This document shows positions 47,201 through 56,423 of a stretch of 64,000 nt of DNA, in pieces. Source of the stretch: Pythium myriotylum. Lineage: Eukaryota > Oomycota > Peronosporomycetes > Pythiales > Pythiaceae. The notes below the pieces were generated by a model. That model saw only the letters and a list, made by a program, of their open reading frames with translations, ran no database searches and was not told the DNA's origin. The first letter of the stretch is position 1, and each line of letters starts with the position of its first letter. The DNA lies in assembly GCA_023091665.1 (NCBI GenBank), contig JALJCQ010000009.1, positions 1,860,001 to 1,924,000 on the forward strand, given 5' to 3'. Both the position numbers and the translations under genes were made by a program.

Positions 47201-48028
47201 GCCTTGAGTGGTATCATCGACAAAGTCTACGAGGTGCTGTTGATCTAATTGATTTACAGGAAGTGAAGGCGTGCGGTGGTCAAGTCTCCATTCAAACTGT
47301 CGCGTCAGGAAACTGGACGTTCGTTGTACATCCGCACAGAGCAAGTGAGACCATGGCATTTTTTCAAGGCCTCCATGGTCTAGTTACTAGCTCATCGAGT
47401 GAGGTGTCTTCACCAACAACGTCAGTCCATAGCTGTACGACAAGTCAGCAGTCTGTGCCAATGTTCGTTTCTTCTCATGATCGCGGAGAATGTGAAAAGT
47501 CTCAGACAACAACAAACCTTTCAACTCATGAGTTGGGCGATGCTACCATGGATGGTGGCGCAAGATACTCACTCTTGGCTTCGGATGAGAACCTTCGAAA
47601 GGAATTCTTGATTTTAAAGGTTCGTGTTCCTGCACAATTTTCTTCTTGAGATCAAACTCTGATAGAAGTTGCCGTCGATTCAGCACGGTCGAATGGGCAA
47701 GCCACATCTTAAGTTTTTGGTGTGTGACAAGTCTCTCCAAACGATCTCTTGGACAAATCCCAGCATAACAAATGCTGGCCTCTCACAACCACCTTTCGTT
47801 ACTCAACACGTCCCAGGCGTGGAGAGGAAAAGCATTCACTTTGGCGATGTCACTGATATTATTCGAGGGAAACAGACGCGAGTTTTTCAACGATCAACGG
47901 CTGGTCGGAGCAACGCCGACTTGTGTCTCTCTGTTATTACAAAAGCTCGAACTCTTGACATAGAGACGTTCTCTCGCGAAGACTTCACTATGCTGTTTGA
48001 AGCCGTCAACGCGATATCATCGTCATAA
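44254..48028 (+). CDS. DENN-domain protein with IQ motif and C-terminal PH-like domain
   Basis: Seven exons: 44254-44619, 44697-45065, 45187-45687, 45746-46436, 46511-47079, 47143-47619 and 47666-48028; 1111 residues. uDENN is indicated by VDYVVIIGPDLADL, EATVVFAHPP and SIEQFCFPRG; the core DENN by NWAIPHLLSALEVERVIMAI, LLVEMKVIVVSTHMPLLSAG and LYPLAWAGPLISILP. A dDENN-like region (FLKTFMQSQMYQKYND) follows, then a long Ser/Thr-rich linker, one IQ motif (AAAVKIQAAWRAWI), and a PH-like end (KFLVCDKSLQTISWTNP...KSIHFGDVTDIIRG). DENN proteins are Rab guanine-exchange factors. The TAG at ~47141 is part of an intron acceptor, not a stop. It ends 16 bp from the HsdR-like gene. Confidence 0.88.
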
Positions 48029-48044
48029 CGAAGCTAAAATGAGA

Positions 48045-50776
48045 TTAATGCTCGAGTAACTTCGAGATCCTTGCCACCAGGCTAAGAGTGAGTTCTTGAA
48101 ACCGACTGGGTTCAATCGGCGCAGGAATGTCACCGAAAGCATCTCTTATCGAACAATGAAGCCCTTCATACCGCTCTCTGGTTCTTGAACTCAACCTATT
48201 CAGCAGCTCCATCAATGTTTCGAATCGATGTAGGCTTTCGATGATTGGCCCAGGCTTCTTGAGTGCAAAATCAAAAGTTCCTGCTCCAAGAAAAACTCCA
48301 GGATCAAGTTTACCGCTGTACTGAACCTCATACTGTTGAACCCTCGTTTTCATCTTGCTCAATATCTCGTCTGCACTCAGCGGCGCATCTTTAGTCGGCG
48401 CTAGTGCTTGCTCAACTAGGGCTTTGAGGTGGACTATATCCTTATATCTGAAAAGTCACAGGTCACTCGTAAGAGTAAGAAACACAACCCACAAACGATT
48501 TTGCCACCCCTCTTACCTCCACGTAGACTTCATATCCACCTCATTATCGTTGGAAGTGTCCCACAACTCTCTTCGAACATGAAGACCATCTACGAACTGC
48601 TGAAAGGCGTCGCGATCGAGTGAGCGGACTAAGTCATTGAGACACTCGCGTATGTTCTTTTCGTTGCCCCGTTCCACTTCCCAAGGGGGAATAAAGCTGC
48701 TCGTAACCACGGCCATCGTACGATAATCAGCATTACACATCTTCCTATCCGTGATTTCGGAAACACGAGTCTCTTCCCAAAAAGATGCAAAGTGGCGCCG
48801 AATGAGAGCTGGGTGATTCGCAAAGTCGACAATCCGCACGTGTTCCTTGTTTGGGTGTTTTCGGTTCAGTCTGCTAAGCAATTGAACTGTCTGTACGCTC
48901 GAACGCAAGTATCGGTCGATGTACATGCAGGCCAGCAAAGGATCGCTGTAGCCGGTATCAAGTTTGTCGCACACAATCACAATATCACTGCTCGACAGGG
49001 TCAGCCCCCTCTGATTTAATGATTGCTCTGTTGTGATTCGGGATGGATTACTTGCATCGTTCGGGGTCGAGTCTGAGGTGATGTTTCCACTAAACACAGC
49101 GAATGGACGCCATGGAAGCCGCCTGATGCACACTCACTTCAGAAAACTGTGAACAAAGAGGAAGCGCAGGGGTGACTAACTTATTCTTCACGAACGCCGA
49201 AATCAGCTCGTAGTAACGAACAACGTCTCGGCGACTACGCGCGACAATCATACACTTCAAGTTTTCAAGGGGAGAAGAGTGTCATCTCGTGCATCTGACT
49301 CCTATTTTTAGTTGACTCAGAACTCACCTTTGCTCGATTCCAGGCTTCCTTCTTCTTCTGAAAATCGTTCATAGCAAACGCACTCTTGGCTTTGAGCACT
49401 TCCATGTCATCACTCGCTCCGTCCATGACTGTGCGCATCAGGTTACACCTGACTAGTTGTTGTTGAACGGAAACTGGAACAGAAATCTCGAGCTTGCAGC
49501 GTACGCTGACGTAGTTTTCTAAGACATCAACTATGTGGCCATCGGAAACAGCTCTTGACATGGCGTAGCTATGGAATGGGACCAGCACTTCGGGTTTGGT
49601 TGATGATCTCGATCCGAAGAGTCGCAGGGCCTCGATGTTTGGAGTAGCCGTGAAGCCGACGAACTTTTTTCATCTGATAATCAGGCAAGTGTGACACAAG
49701 ACAGGTTTTGGTGCAACACATACCATCGCGTTGCCTCCACGTTCCACATCTTCCTCGCCTGCTTTCATGACCGTCTCGATAGTTTGTCGCGTAGCCGCTG
49801 AGTGGGAGCGATGAGCCTCATCTGTAATAATTGCGATGCGTGAATGAAGTGGGTCGCTACTGTTACTATTGGGGTTGTTGCCGTGAAGCAATCGCGTCAG
49901 CAGGACTTTGTTCTTGGCCAGGTGCCCTATTTTCTGGATTGTTGTGATTATTACTCGCTGCGGAGAACCTTCGTTCGACTCCGATGAAGTTAGCAACGAC
50001 GCCAAGTGATCGACGCTGCTCGCTCGGTAAATACAGTCAACGCCGTTCCGACGCAAAAATTTCTCGACCGAGTCACCCACTTGTTCATCAAGCTTGATTC
50101 GGTCTATTAAGAGCACGACTGTGTGGAATCGCTGGCCACAGGCGTCACGGAAGTAAAGTAGTTGGTAAGTCTACATGATTGAATGGGTCTTGGTGAGCTC
50201 ACTAATCAAGCAGGTATACGAAGGCAAGCTACCCACAAGAGCCCCAATAGTCACCGTCTTGCCTGATCCAGTGCTGTGCTGAAACAAGAATCTATTTGCA
50301 CGAGGTTCATCCTGCAATAAAACCCACGTAGTTATAAGTCTCGGAAGTGTTGCCACACGGCCATATAACCAACATACTGATGGCACGGCAAGCGCGTCCA
50401 AGAGCTTGTGGACGGCATCCACCTGGTGCTCCCACGGAGAAAACGCTTTTTCGCCGGTTGACGCACCAACACGCATGCATCGGATGATCGCCGCGCGGCG
50501 CGCACCGTCCGTCGTGGGCGTGGGCGTCGGTGTGGGCGTCGGTGTGGGCGTCGGCGTGGGCGTCGGCGTGGGCGTCGGCGTGGGCGTCGGCGTGGGCGTC
50601 GGTGTGGGCGTCGTCTCGTCAAACTTGCGCTTCTTGTCCTGTGGCCGTGCTTCTTCCACAGAGGCCGGTCCGCCCGTGGGTCGCGTCCACCGCGTCTCGT
50701 TCGTGAGTGAGTTGTAGTAGAACACTTTGCCCTTGGAGCGCGACACGCGCAGGATCCATCCTGTTGGCAGCGTCAT
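48045..50776 (-). CDS. WW-domain / type I restriction (HsdR)-like helicase-translocase
   Basis: Seven exons: 50776-50378, 50311-50237, 50170-49724, 49663-49328, 49254-49181, 49122-48517 and 48447-48045; 779 residues, all phases closing. Residues 1-35 are a WW domain (W7, Y20-Y21, W30, P33). A ~36-residue Pro-Thr repeat follows. From ~100 the chain is HsdR-type: PWEHQVDAVHKLL, Walker A HSTGSGKT (K151), DEAH at ~275, FVGFTATP (~308), RRLPWRPFAVFSGNIT, KLDTGYSDPLLACMYIDRYL and motif VI QLLSRLNRKHP with IVDFANH. Bacterial HsdR carries an N-terminal PD-(D/E)xK nuclease before the motor; here the WW/PT segment takes its place and no such motif is visible. No HsdM or HsdS is in the window. Spliceosomal introns show it is a resident nuclear gene. 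Probable DNA translocase, partner unknown. Intron 1 (66 nt, no stop) could be retained. Confidence 0.88.
50512..50612. repeat. Minisatellite encoding (Pro-Thr)n in the HsdR-like gene
   Basis: About 100 bp of GTGGGCGTCGG(C/T) units, a 12-bp period built from two near-identical hexamers. On the minus strand it reads alternating CC(C/G) and AC(G/A) codons, giving about 18 Pro-Thr dipeptides between the WW and helicase parts. It is in frame and an integer number of codons per unit, so copy-number change would not break the gene. Confidence 0.9.
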
Positions 50777-50905
50777 GTTGGGCAAGTCGAAGAGTGCAAC
50801 CGCGGATTTGGCGCCAAATACCGGTATATAACGGTCTCAGACCGGTATCAGTAACGTCATTATCGCGCAGGTTGATGGGGGCGACCCACGCTCGGAAGAC
50901 GTCGG
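50777..50905. promoter_or_regulatory. Bidirectional promoter with palindromic E2F-type site
   Basis: The 129 bp between two start codons contain ATTTGGCGCCAAAT at 50806-50819, a perfect palindrome carrying the E2F/DP consensus TTTSSCGC on both strands. It overlaps a second palindrome, ATACCGGTAT (50818-50827), and ACCGGTAT recurs at about 50841. The E2F site lies ~30 bp from the HsdR-like ATG and ~87 bp from the SUMO protease ATG. E2F sites mark S-phase and DNA-repair genes in animals and plants; use here is inferred. Confidence 0.6.
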
Positions 50906-53900
50906 ATGATGATGCAGTCGCCCGAGGCGCGGCAGTACGACGAGGTCCACACGCCCGACAGCGGCGGCAAGAGAAAGTTCGGCGTGCGGCGGCGCACGTT
51001 CGGCGGCGACAAGGAGACTCGGTCAGTGGAGAACGCGCGCGACGGCAGGGCGAGCGAGACAGAACCGTTTAAGCGCGCGCGCATGAGCGCCGGCGGGTGC
51101 GGACTTTCGCCGTGGCGACGGTCATTTGGCCGCCTACTAATGCTCATCCACAGGCGCAAGGGGACAAGTACTCCGGAGTTCGACTTTGGCAGTCCGACGC
51201 GGGAGACACGCGCTGAGAGTCAGAATGGATGTGGTGGTGGCTCCGGGAAGTACACTCAGCCAGCACGCAAAGTGATCACGCCCGGCGCATCTATTGTAGC
51301 GAAGAATGAAGAAGAGCAGCGGCTGCGACAGGTGCGAGTCACGCTGTGCAGCAGTAGGAGGTCTCTTTGTTTACCGATGTTGCCTCCGTCTCCAGCTGAA
51401 ATTGCCACCGACGAACGTTAGTGACTTTGAAAAGAATATCATGAGTAGGAGGAAGGCCACTCAGGCGCCCGGCAAGCCTCAAAGCGTACCGCAACGGCCC
51501 AAAAAGCGGGCAGGCGGGTCGCTTGAGTCTGCGAGTGCACCAACACCCTCTACGACAACAGCCATGCGCAGGGACAGGTGGACTCCCCCCGTGCGTCTCC
51601 AACGCAATGATCAAACCGTACAGCCTTCGAAACGAAATCGGGTAGAACTGACACCAAGAAGAACAGAGCCACGCTCTGCCCCTTCGTCATCTGCGGCAAG
51701 AACATCGCTGCGCATTCAGAATCGATCACCAAGAAAGACGTTTGGGATTTACGACGGTGACGGCAGCCCACCAAGAAACGTTGTGTCGAGTCGAGACACC
51801 AAGACAGAACTCTCAAGGCTCCCTCGTGCGAGAGTGGCTAGTCCACTGCTTGGTCTCCGGAGAAGCAGTAGACATTCAGTCAAGACGAAAGAGGGAACCG
51901 AAGATATGCCTATACATCTGTCAGACTCGGAAGAAGACAATGATGAAGGTTCAAACTCTTCAATACAACTTGATCGGGTCGCGGAGTCGGAACATTTGAC
52001 TGATGCTGTCAATGAGGACAATCTGGAACTGGAAGCAGTTCGTGAAGGTCTTCTGGTGGATATGCTAGCCCATCGCGTGTGGTTTGGGGAATTTGCGGTT
52101 CGAATGGACATCTACTTCTGCGAAGAAGACATCTGGCTCTGTTCCATCAGGTATGACTTCACCGCCTCTTTCACTTCTGCCAGAGAATTGATCCATCCTC
52201 TTGATTAACTGAAGAGGGGTCGAACGCGAGTGGCCATTCTCCAAGCATTATCGAATACCTTTGGTAAAAGTCAAGCGAGCAAGGTAAGGTATAACCCCTA
52301 GATCACGATTCTGAGCAACTGATAACATCCACTTGCTTCCAGAATATACCGCTGGGATAAAAGTCAAGCAAGTGTGTTCGATCAAGAAGACCCAGCTGGC
52401 AAAATTATGGCCACCATATCATTCCTTGCTCTCCAGTTCCCGATCCCCGAGGTGATGATGAAGAACGAGTGGCGTGAGTTCTACAATCCCAGTGATTCCG
52501 GTGAGCATCGATTGTTTCTTCTTTGTCCCTTTCTTTTGTGTGCCCAATATTCACACTTTTCTCGAACATGGTAAACAGAGTCGAGTCCAAAAGCGTATTT
52601 TATAGTCGCTGCGAGAGATGAAGATAGGGATGGCACCGCGTTTGGTGCAGTTGAAGATGTGGCTCGTACTCGTAGCATTGATGTCAAGTTGTTGTACGTA
52701 CTTCAAATTTTTCTGTATGGTTATCCTCAGCGCAGTCGATTGACTTTGATCGTAGAAACACTCTCGAAGATGTTCGGCCATTTACAGTCGCGATGATCAG
52801 GCACGACCACCATTACTTGTTCCATTCGCGACCCCACAGTGAGGCAAGGAGATTGCGAAGGTTTGTACCAGTGCTGTAAGTCTATGGTCGCCATGAAGAG
52901 GCTTACAACACTTTGTCTGCAGACGAAAAGAAGCTGGAGACGACATGGACGCCACCCAGTTAACCTACCCATTACCACCTTGTACCACCGACCTCGTCAC
53001 AATCACAAGACAGGATATATCAAGGTTGCGACCTGGTGAATATTTGAACGACAACATCATCGACTACTACTTGAAGTTCGTAGTCTGCATTCGATGTTTG
53101 ACTTGCTCTTCCTGAAAGTTGCATTCTGAATCATAGGCGTTTATTGCTGGAAGATTTCGCATCCAACCACTCTCTCAAACGTAACGTGCTATTTCTCAGC
53201 TCTCACTTTTACTCGCGTCTTCGGGCTGGGCAAGGATGTAGCATGAAAGAGCGCCTTGCCGCGGGCTACAAGAACGTCTCGACATGGCTGACGAGGAGTG
53301 ATCTGTTCAACCGAACACTGGTCTTCGTGCCAATCAACAAAGAGTAAGGGGTCGAGTATTGTGTTGTTCGATGCATTTTATTCACCGCTGTGTTTGTTAG
53401 CTTACATTGGAGCTTGGCAGTGATTGTGAATCCCAGCTGTGCTGGGGAGGTCGCCGACGATGCTGAGGTGGGTTTGGACATATCTCGAAAATGGTGCCCG
53501 AGGGTCGGTATTACACTGAATGGGATTAACGTTCTCACAGAGCTCAAAACCGCAGACGTGTATCGCGCTTCTCGATCCTCTCGGTAGCTATCATAGCTCG
53601 ATCCCGATTGTTCGCCATCTGAAGTCGTGAGTTTTGTTCTCCTTCCGATGTCGCGCTCAAGAGCTGACTCCATTATCACAGGTTTTTGGAGTTTGAATGG
53701 GAGCGCACATTTGGCACTGATTCATACCAGCAAAACCAGGTCTCAAAGATCCAGGTACCTGCTCCGCTTCAATCGAACAGTTTCGATTGCGGTGTCTACA
53801 TTCTCAAATACGCGGAGGAAATTCTTTCGAACTTCTCCCGTGTGCTGGCTGACAATGGTGACATGAAGAGCCCGACTTTTCTCCTACCACGGGCAATCAC

Positions 53901-54054
53901 CGACGACAAGCTCACTAGCCTCATTTCGCACGAGGCATTTTCCGCGAGAGATGTGACAAACAAGCGAACGGAGCTCCAAGAGCTGTTGGCCGCGGACACA
54001 AAGGCTTATGAAGCCATCTTCGAAGCCAAGAGTGAATCGAAGCTAAACTCTTGA
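50906..54054 (+). CDS. SUMO-specific protease (Ulp1/SENP family C48 peptidase)
   Basis: About twelve exons: 50906-51096, 51154-51331, 51396-52150, 52215-52283, 52343-52500, 52579-52697, 52736-52875, 52923-53075, 53137-53343, 53401-53467, 53541-53626 and 53682-54054; ~831 residues. The N-terminal half is basic and Ser/Pro-rich with an acidic HLSDSEEDNDEGSNSS stretch that resembles a SUMO-interacting region. The catalytic domain begins at ITRQDISRLRPGEYLNDNII; the triad is His in LHWSLAVI, Asp in ALLDPLG and Cys in NSFDCGVYILKYAE, with the oxyanion Gln nearby. It cleaves SUMO from targets or matures its precursor, in the nucleus. The intron at ~52698-52735 (38 nt) is unusually short and its ends are uncertain. 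Confidence 0.88.
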
Positions 54055-54200
54055 TGATAAGAACCTTTGACGCAATGTTATGAGATATGATGTTAACAAA
54101 TAGCAATCGGTTAGGAACGGTCTTGTTCTTGTTGCTCTGTTGATTGCGGCCCCCATTGCGAACGCGCGGCCGAACGAAGCAGCTCGCTTGGCCGATCACC

Positions 54201-55766
54201 ATGCAGCTCCACCCGGCGCTGCTCACGCTGCTGTTGTGCTTGACCACTGTGCGTGTCGGCTGCATGATGATGCCTCTATCTATCTAACGTCTTACTGTTG
54301 AACTCTTGTCTGAAGATCGTCGCCGCCGATTCGTCGGTCGTCCAACTCACGGAAGAGACGTTTGACCGCGAAACCAGCAGTGGCGTCTGGTTCATCAAGT
54401 TTTACGCCCCGTGGTGCGGCCACTGCAAGAACTTGGCCCCTTTGTTCGATAAGCTCCCCGAAGACTCGCAGATCCAGGTGATTGGATTTCTTCATCCTCA
54501 TCGTCCTCCATGGAATCACTGAGATAATTGGTTTTTGGCAGGCAGCTGAGGCCCGCGTTGGTAGGGTCGATTGCACCAAGGAGCGTGGCATTTGCGAGCG
54601 ATTCGGCGTTCAGTCGTACCCGACCCTGAAAGTCGTGGCCGCGGGGCGCTTTTACGACTATGCCAGCCGTCGTGAGATTCCTGATATGGTCAAGTTTGTC
54701 ATCAGCGGGTACAAGGTAAGTTGATTCCCTCGTTGAGTGGTCCCCCATAGTTGCTTTCGATTTCTCACACTATGGCTATCGATGCACCAGACCGAATTTT
54801 CCGAGCCCGTTTTGTCCATGTCGGAGTTCAGTGAGTTCTTTGTTGCTGCAAAGGTTTCACTAGCACGTACTAACGAACAAATTTTAGTTGCTCAAAAGCA
54901 ACGCGCGTTAGCTGAGCAGGCCGAGGCTGAGAGTGCAAGCACTGTCGTCACTGTCACCTCGGCGTCATTCGATGATGTTGTGAAGGGAAGCGACGGTCCA
55001 TGGATCCTCAAATTCTATGCGCCGTGGTGTGGACACTGCAAACGTCTGGTGAGCAATTTCGTGATAAATCGTGTCAGATTGGTCGTTGAATATTAACATT
55101 CTTCCAGGCCCCGACGTGGCACCGCTTGAGTAAGACGCTTCAGGACAGTGGGAGTCCCACGCGAGTGGGCAAGGTAGGTCACTTTTCGAGCCTGCAGGAA
55201 TCGCCCTTCCTTAGATGCGTTGTTTCAGATTGACTGCACGGTGCACCGTCGAGTGTGTTCGCGTTTTGGGGTGAACGGCTACCCCTCGCTCTTCTATGTG
55301 CGCGAAGGAATTGTCTACAAGTATAGTGGTGGTCGCTCCGTGAACGCGTAAGTGTGCCTCCACTTCGTTCCGGCTCACCATAGGTGTTTGACTGTGATCA
55401 TTGATGATTTAGGTTCGTCGAGTTCGACCAGTCAGGGTGGGAAAAGGCCGAGTCGATCGGACCTATCCCTGATGAGACCTTTTTCTCATCGCTTGTGGAT
55501 ACAGCAGTCGTACGTTCGATTGGACGAGGCGGGTGCAAGGATGTGTCGGTCTGATGTTTCGTCTCTTTTGGGTGTAGGAATGGGCCGCAGAAAATACTGT
55601 GTTGGCGGTGCTTGCTGGAATCCTTCTGATTGCTATCTTTGTTGCAATTCTCGTGGCGCTCCTCGACTATTGCCTCGGTGCCGATGATGTGGCTGCCTAT
55701 CGTCAACTCACTCGCGAGGTCCCCGGCCCAGATGCTCGTGCTCCAGCCAAGTCGAAGGCTGAGTAG
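54201..55766 (+). CDS. Membrane-anchored protein disulfide isomerase with two CGHC domains
   Basis: Eight exons: 54201-54248, 54316-54477, 54542-54715, 54791-55048, 55108-55173, 55229-55347, 55413-55509 and 55578-55766; 370 residues. A signal peptide ([14 protein letters not shown]) leads into thioredoxin domain a ([28 protein letters not shown]), a helical linker, and domain a-prime ([31 protein letters not shown]). Both active sites are CGHC. A single transmembrane helix ([20 protein letters not shown]) lies near the C-terminus, and the cytosolic tail ends KSKAE, a KxKxx dilysine ER-retrieval signal, instead of a lumenal KDEL. Layout resembles TMX-type or plant PDI-L5-4-like proteins. Catalyses disulfide formation in secretory cargo. 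Confidence 0.93.
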
Positions 55767-55858
55767 GTGCGGGGGGTCGTGATTCTGGCATACGAGACCA
55801 GTAGAGAGAGAGAGAGAGTAGGACGATCAACTCTTGGGGCTGCAATACATTGTTCTTC

Positions 55859-56290
55859 TCAACTTCTCGCGTTTCGCCAGTACTCCACCACTTCGAGAAA
55901 CCATATCGAGTCTTGTTGAGGCTGGTTGGCCACGCTCATAATCTGGTGCGCTAGGATCGCGTGCTCGCTCTCGGCATCGCTTAGTGAAACGGGCGATAGC
56001 GTCGTGGTCGATGCGCGGCGCAGCAAAGGGCCCACGACCATGATGAGGTCGCCGCAGCCGAGTGGCGTCGCCATGCCTGGCGGGGTGCTCTTGCGGAACG
56101 TGCGCAGGTCAATCGCGATGACGCCCGTGCCGTCGTCGATGGCGCAGCGCGCGCCGTCCGCCGCCGCACTCACCACGACGCCCTGCAGCCAGAACCGCGC
56201 GCAGTCGGTGCCGAGGATCGTGGGCGTCGGGCCCTGGGCCGCGGCCTCGAGCACCTGCCCCACGAACGCCTTGGCCGTCGGGGTCGCCAT
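55859..56290 (-). CDS. RMI2-like OB-fold protein
   Basis: 143 residues from ATG 56290 (MATPTAKAFVGQ), close to human RMI2 (147). Pattern: FWLQGVVVSAAADGARCAID, DDGTGVIAIDL, CGDLIMVVGPLLRR, and the C-terminal helix DSIWFLEVVEYWRNARS, which matches the RMI2 ending (ESxWELEVEDLHR). RMI2 is an OB-fold subunit of the BLM-topoisomerase III-RMI1 dissolvasome that removes double Holliday junctions and stabilises replication forks. An earlier in-frame ATG at 56425 would add 45 low-similarity residues and overlap the neighbour's ATG; the later one is preferred by family length. Confidence 0.8.
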   Translation of the reverse strand: MATPTAKAFVGQVLEAAAQGPTPTILGTDCARFWLQGVVVSAAADGARCAIDDGTGVIAIDLRTFRKSTPPGMATPLGCGDLIMVVGPLLRRASTTTLSPVSLSDAESEHAILAHQIMSVANQPQQDSIWFLEVVEYWRNARS

Positions 56291-56423
56291 GAATCGGGTC
56301 GACTTGGGATTGGTGTACTGTAAGAGACAGAATTGCTCCTCCCCACCTTGAAGTGCCTCGTCCGTTTCGCGGCTCGGGCCCTCGGCCGGGGCTGCCCAGT
56401 CGCACACTTGCCCAGCCGTCGCC

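Noticed and set aside
48045..50776. Bacterial contamination as the source of the HsdR-like sequence
   Set aside because: Six spliceosomal introns, a WW domain and eukaryotic neighbours on both sides without a break argue against it.
54855..54890. Apparent intron with TACTAAC branch point in the PDI gene
   Set aside because: Removing it shifts the frame to a stop, while reading through keeps a sensible linker.
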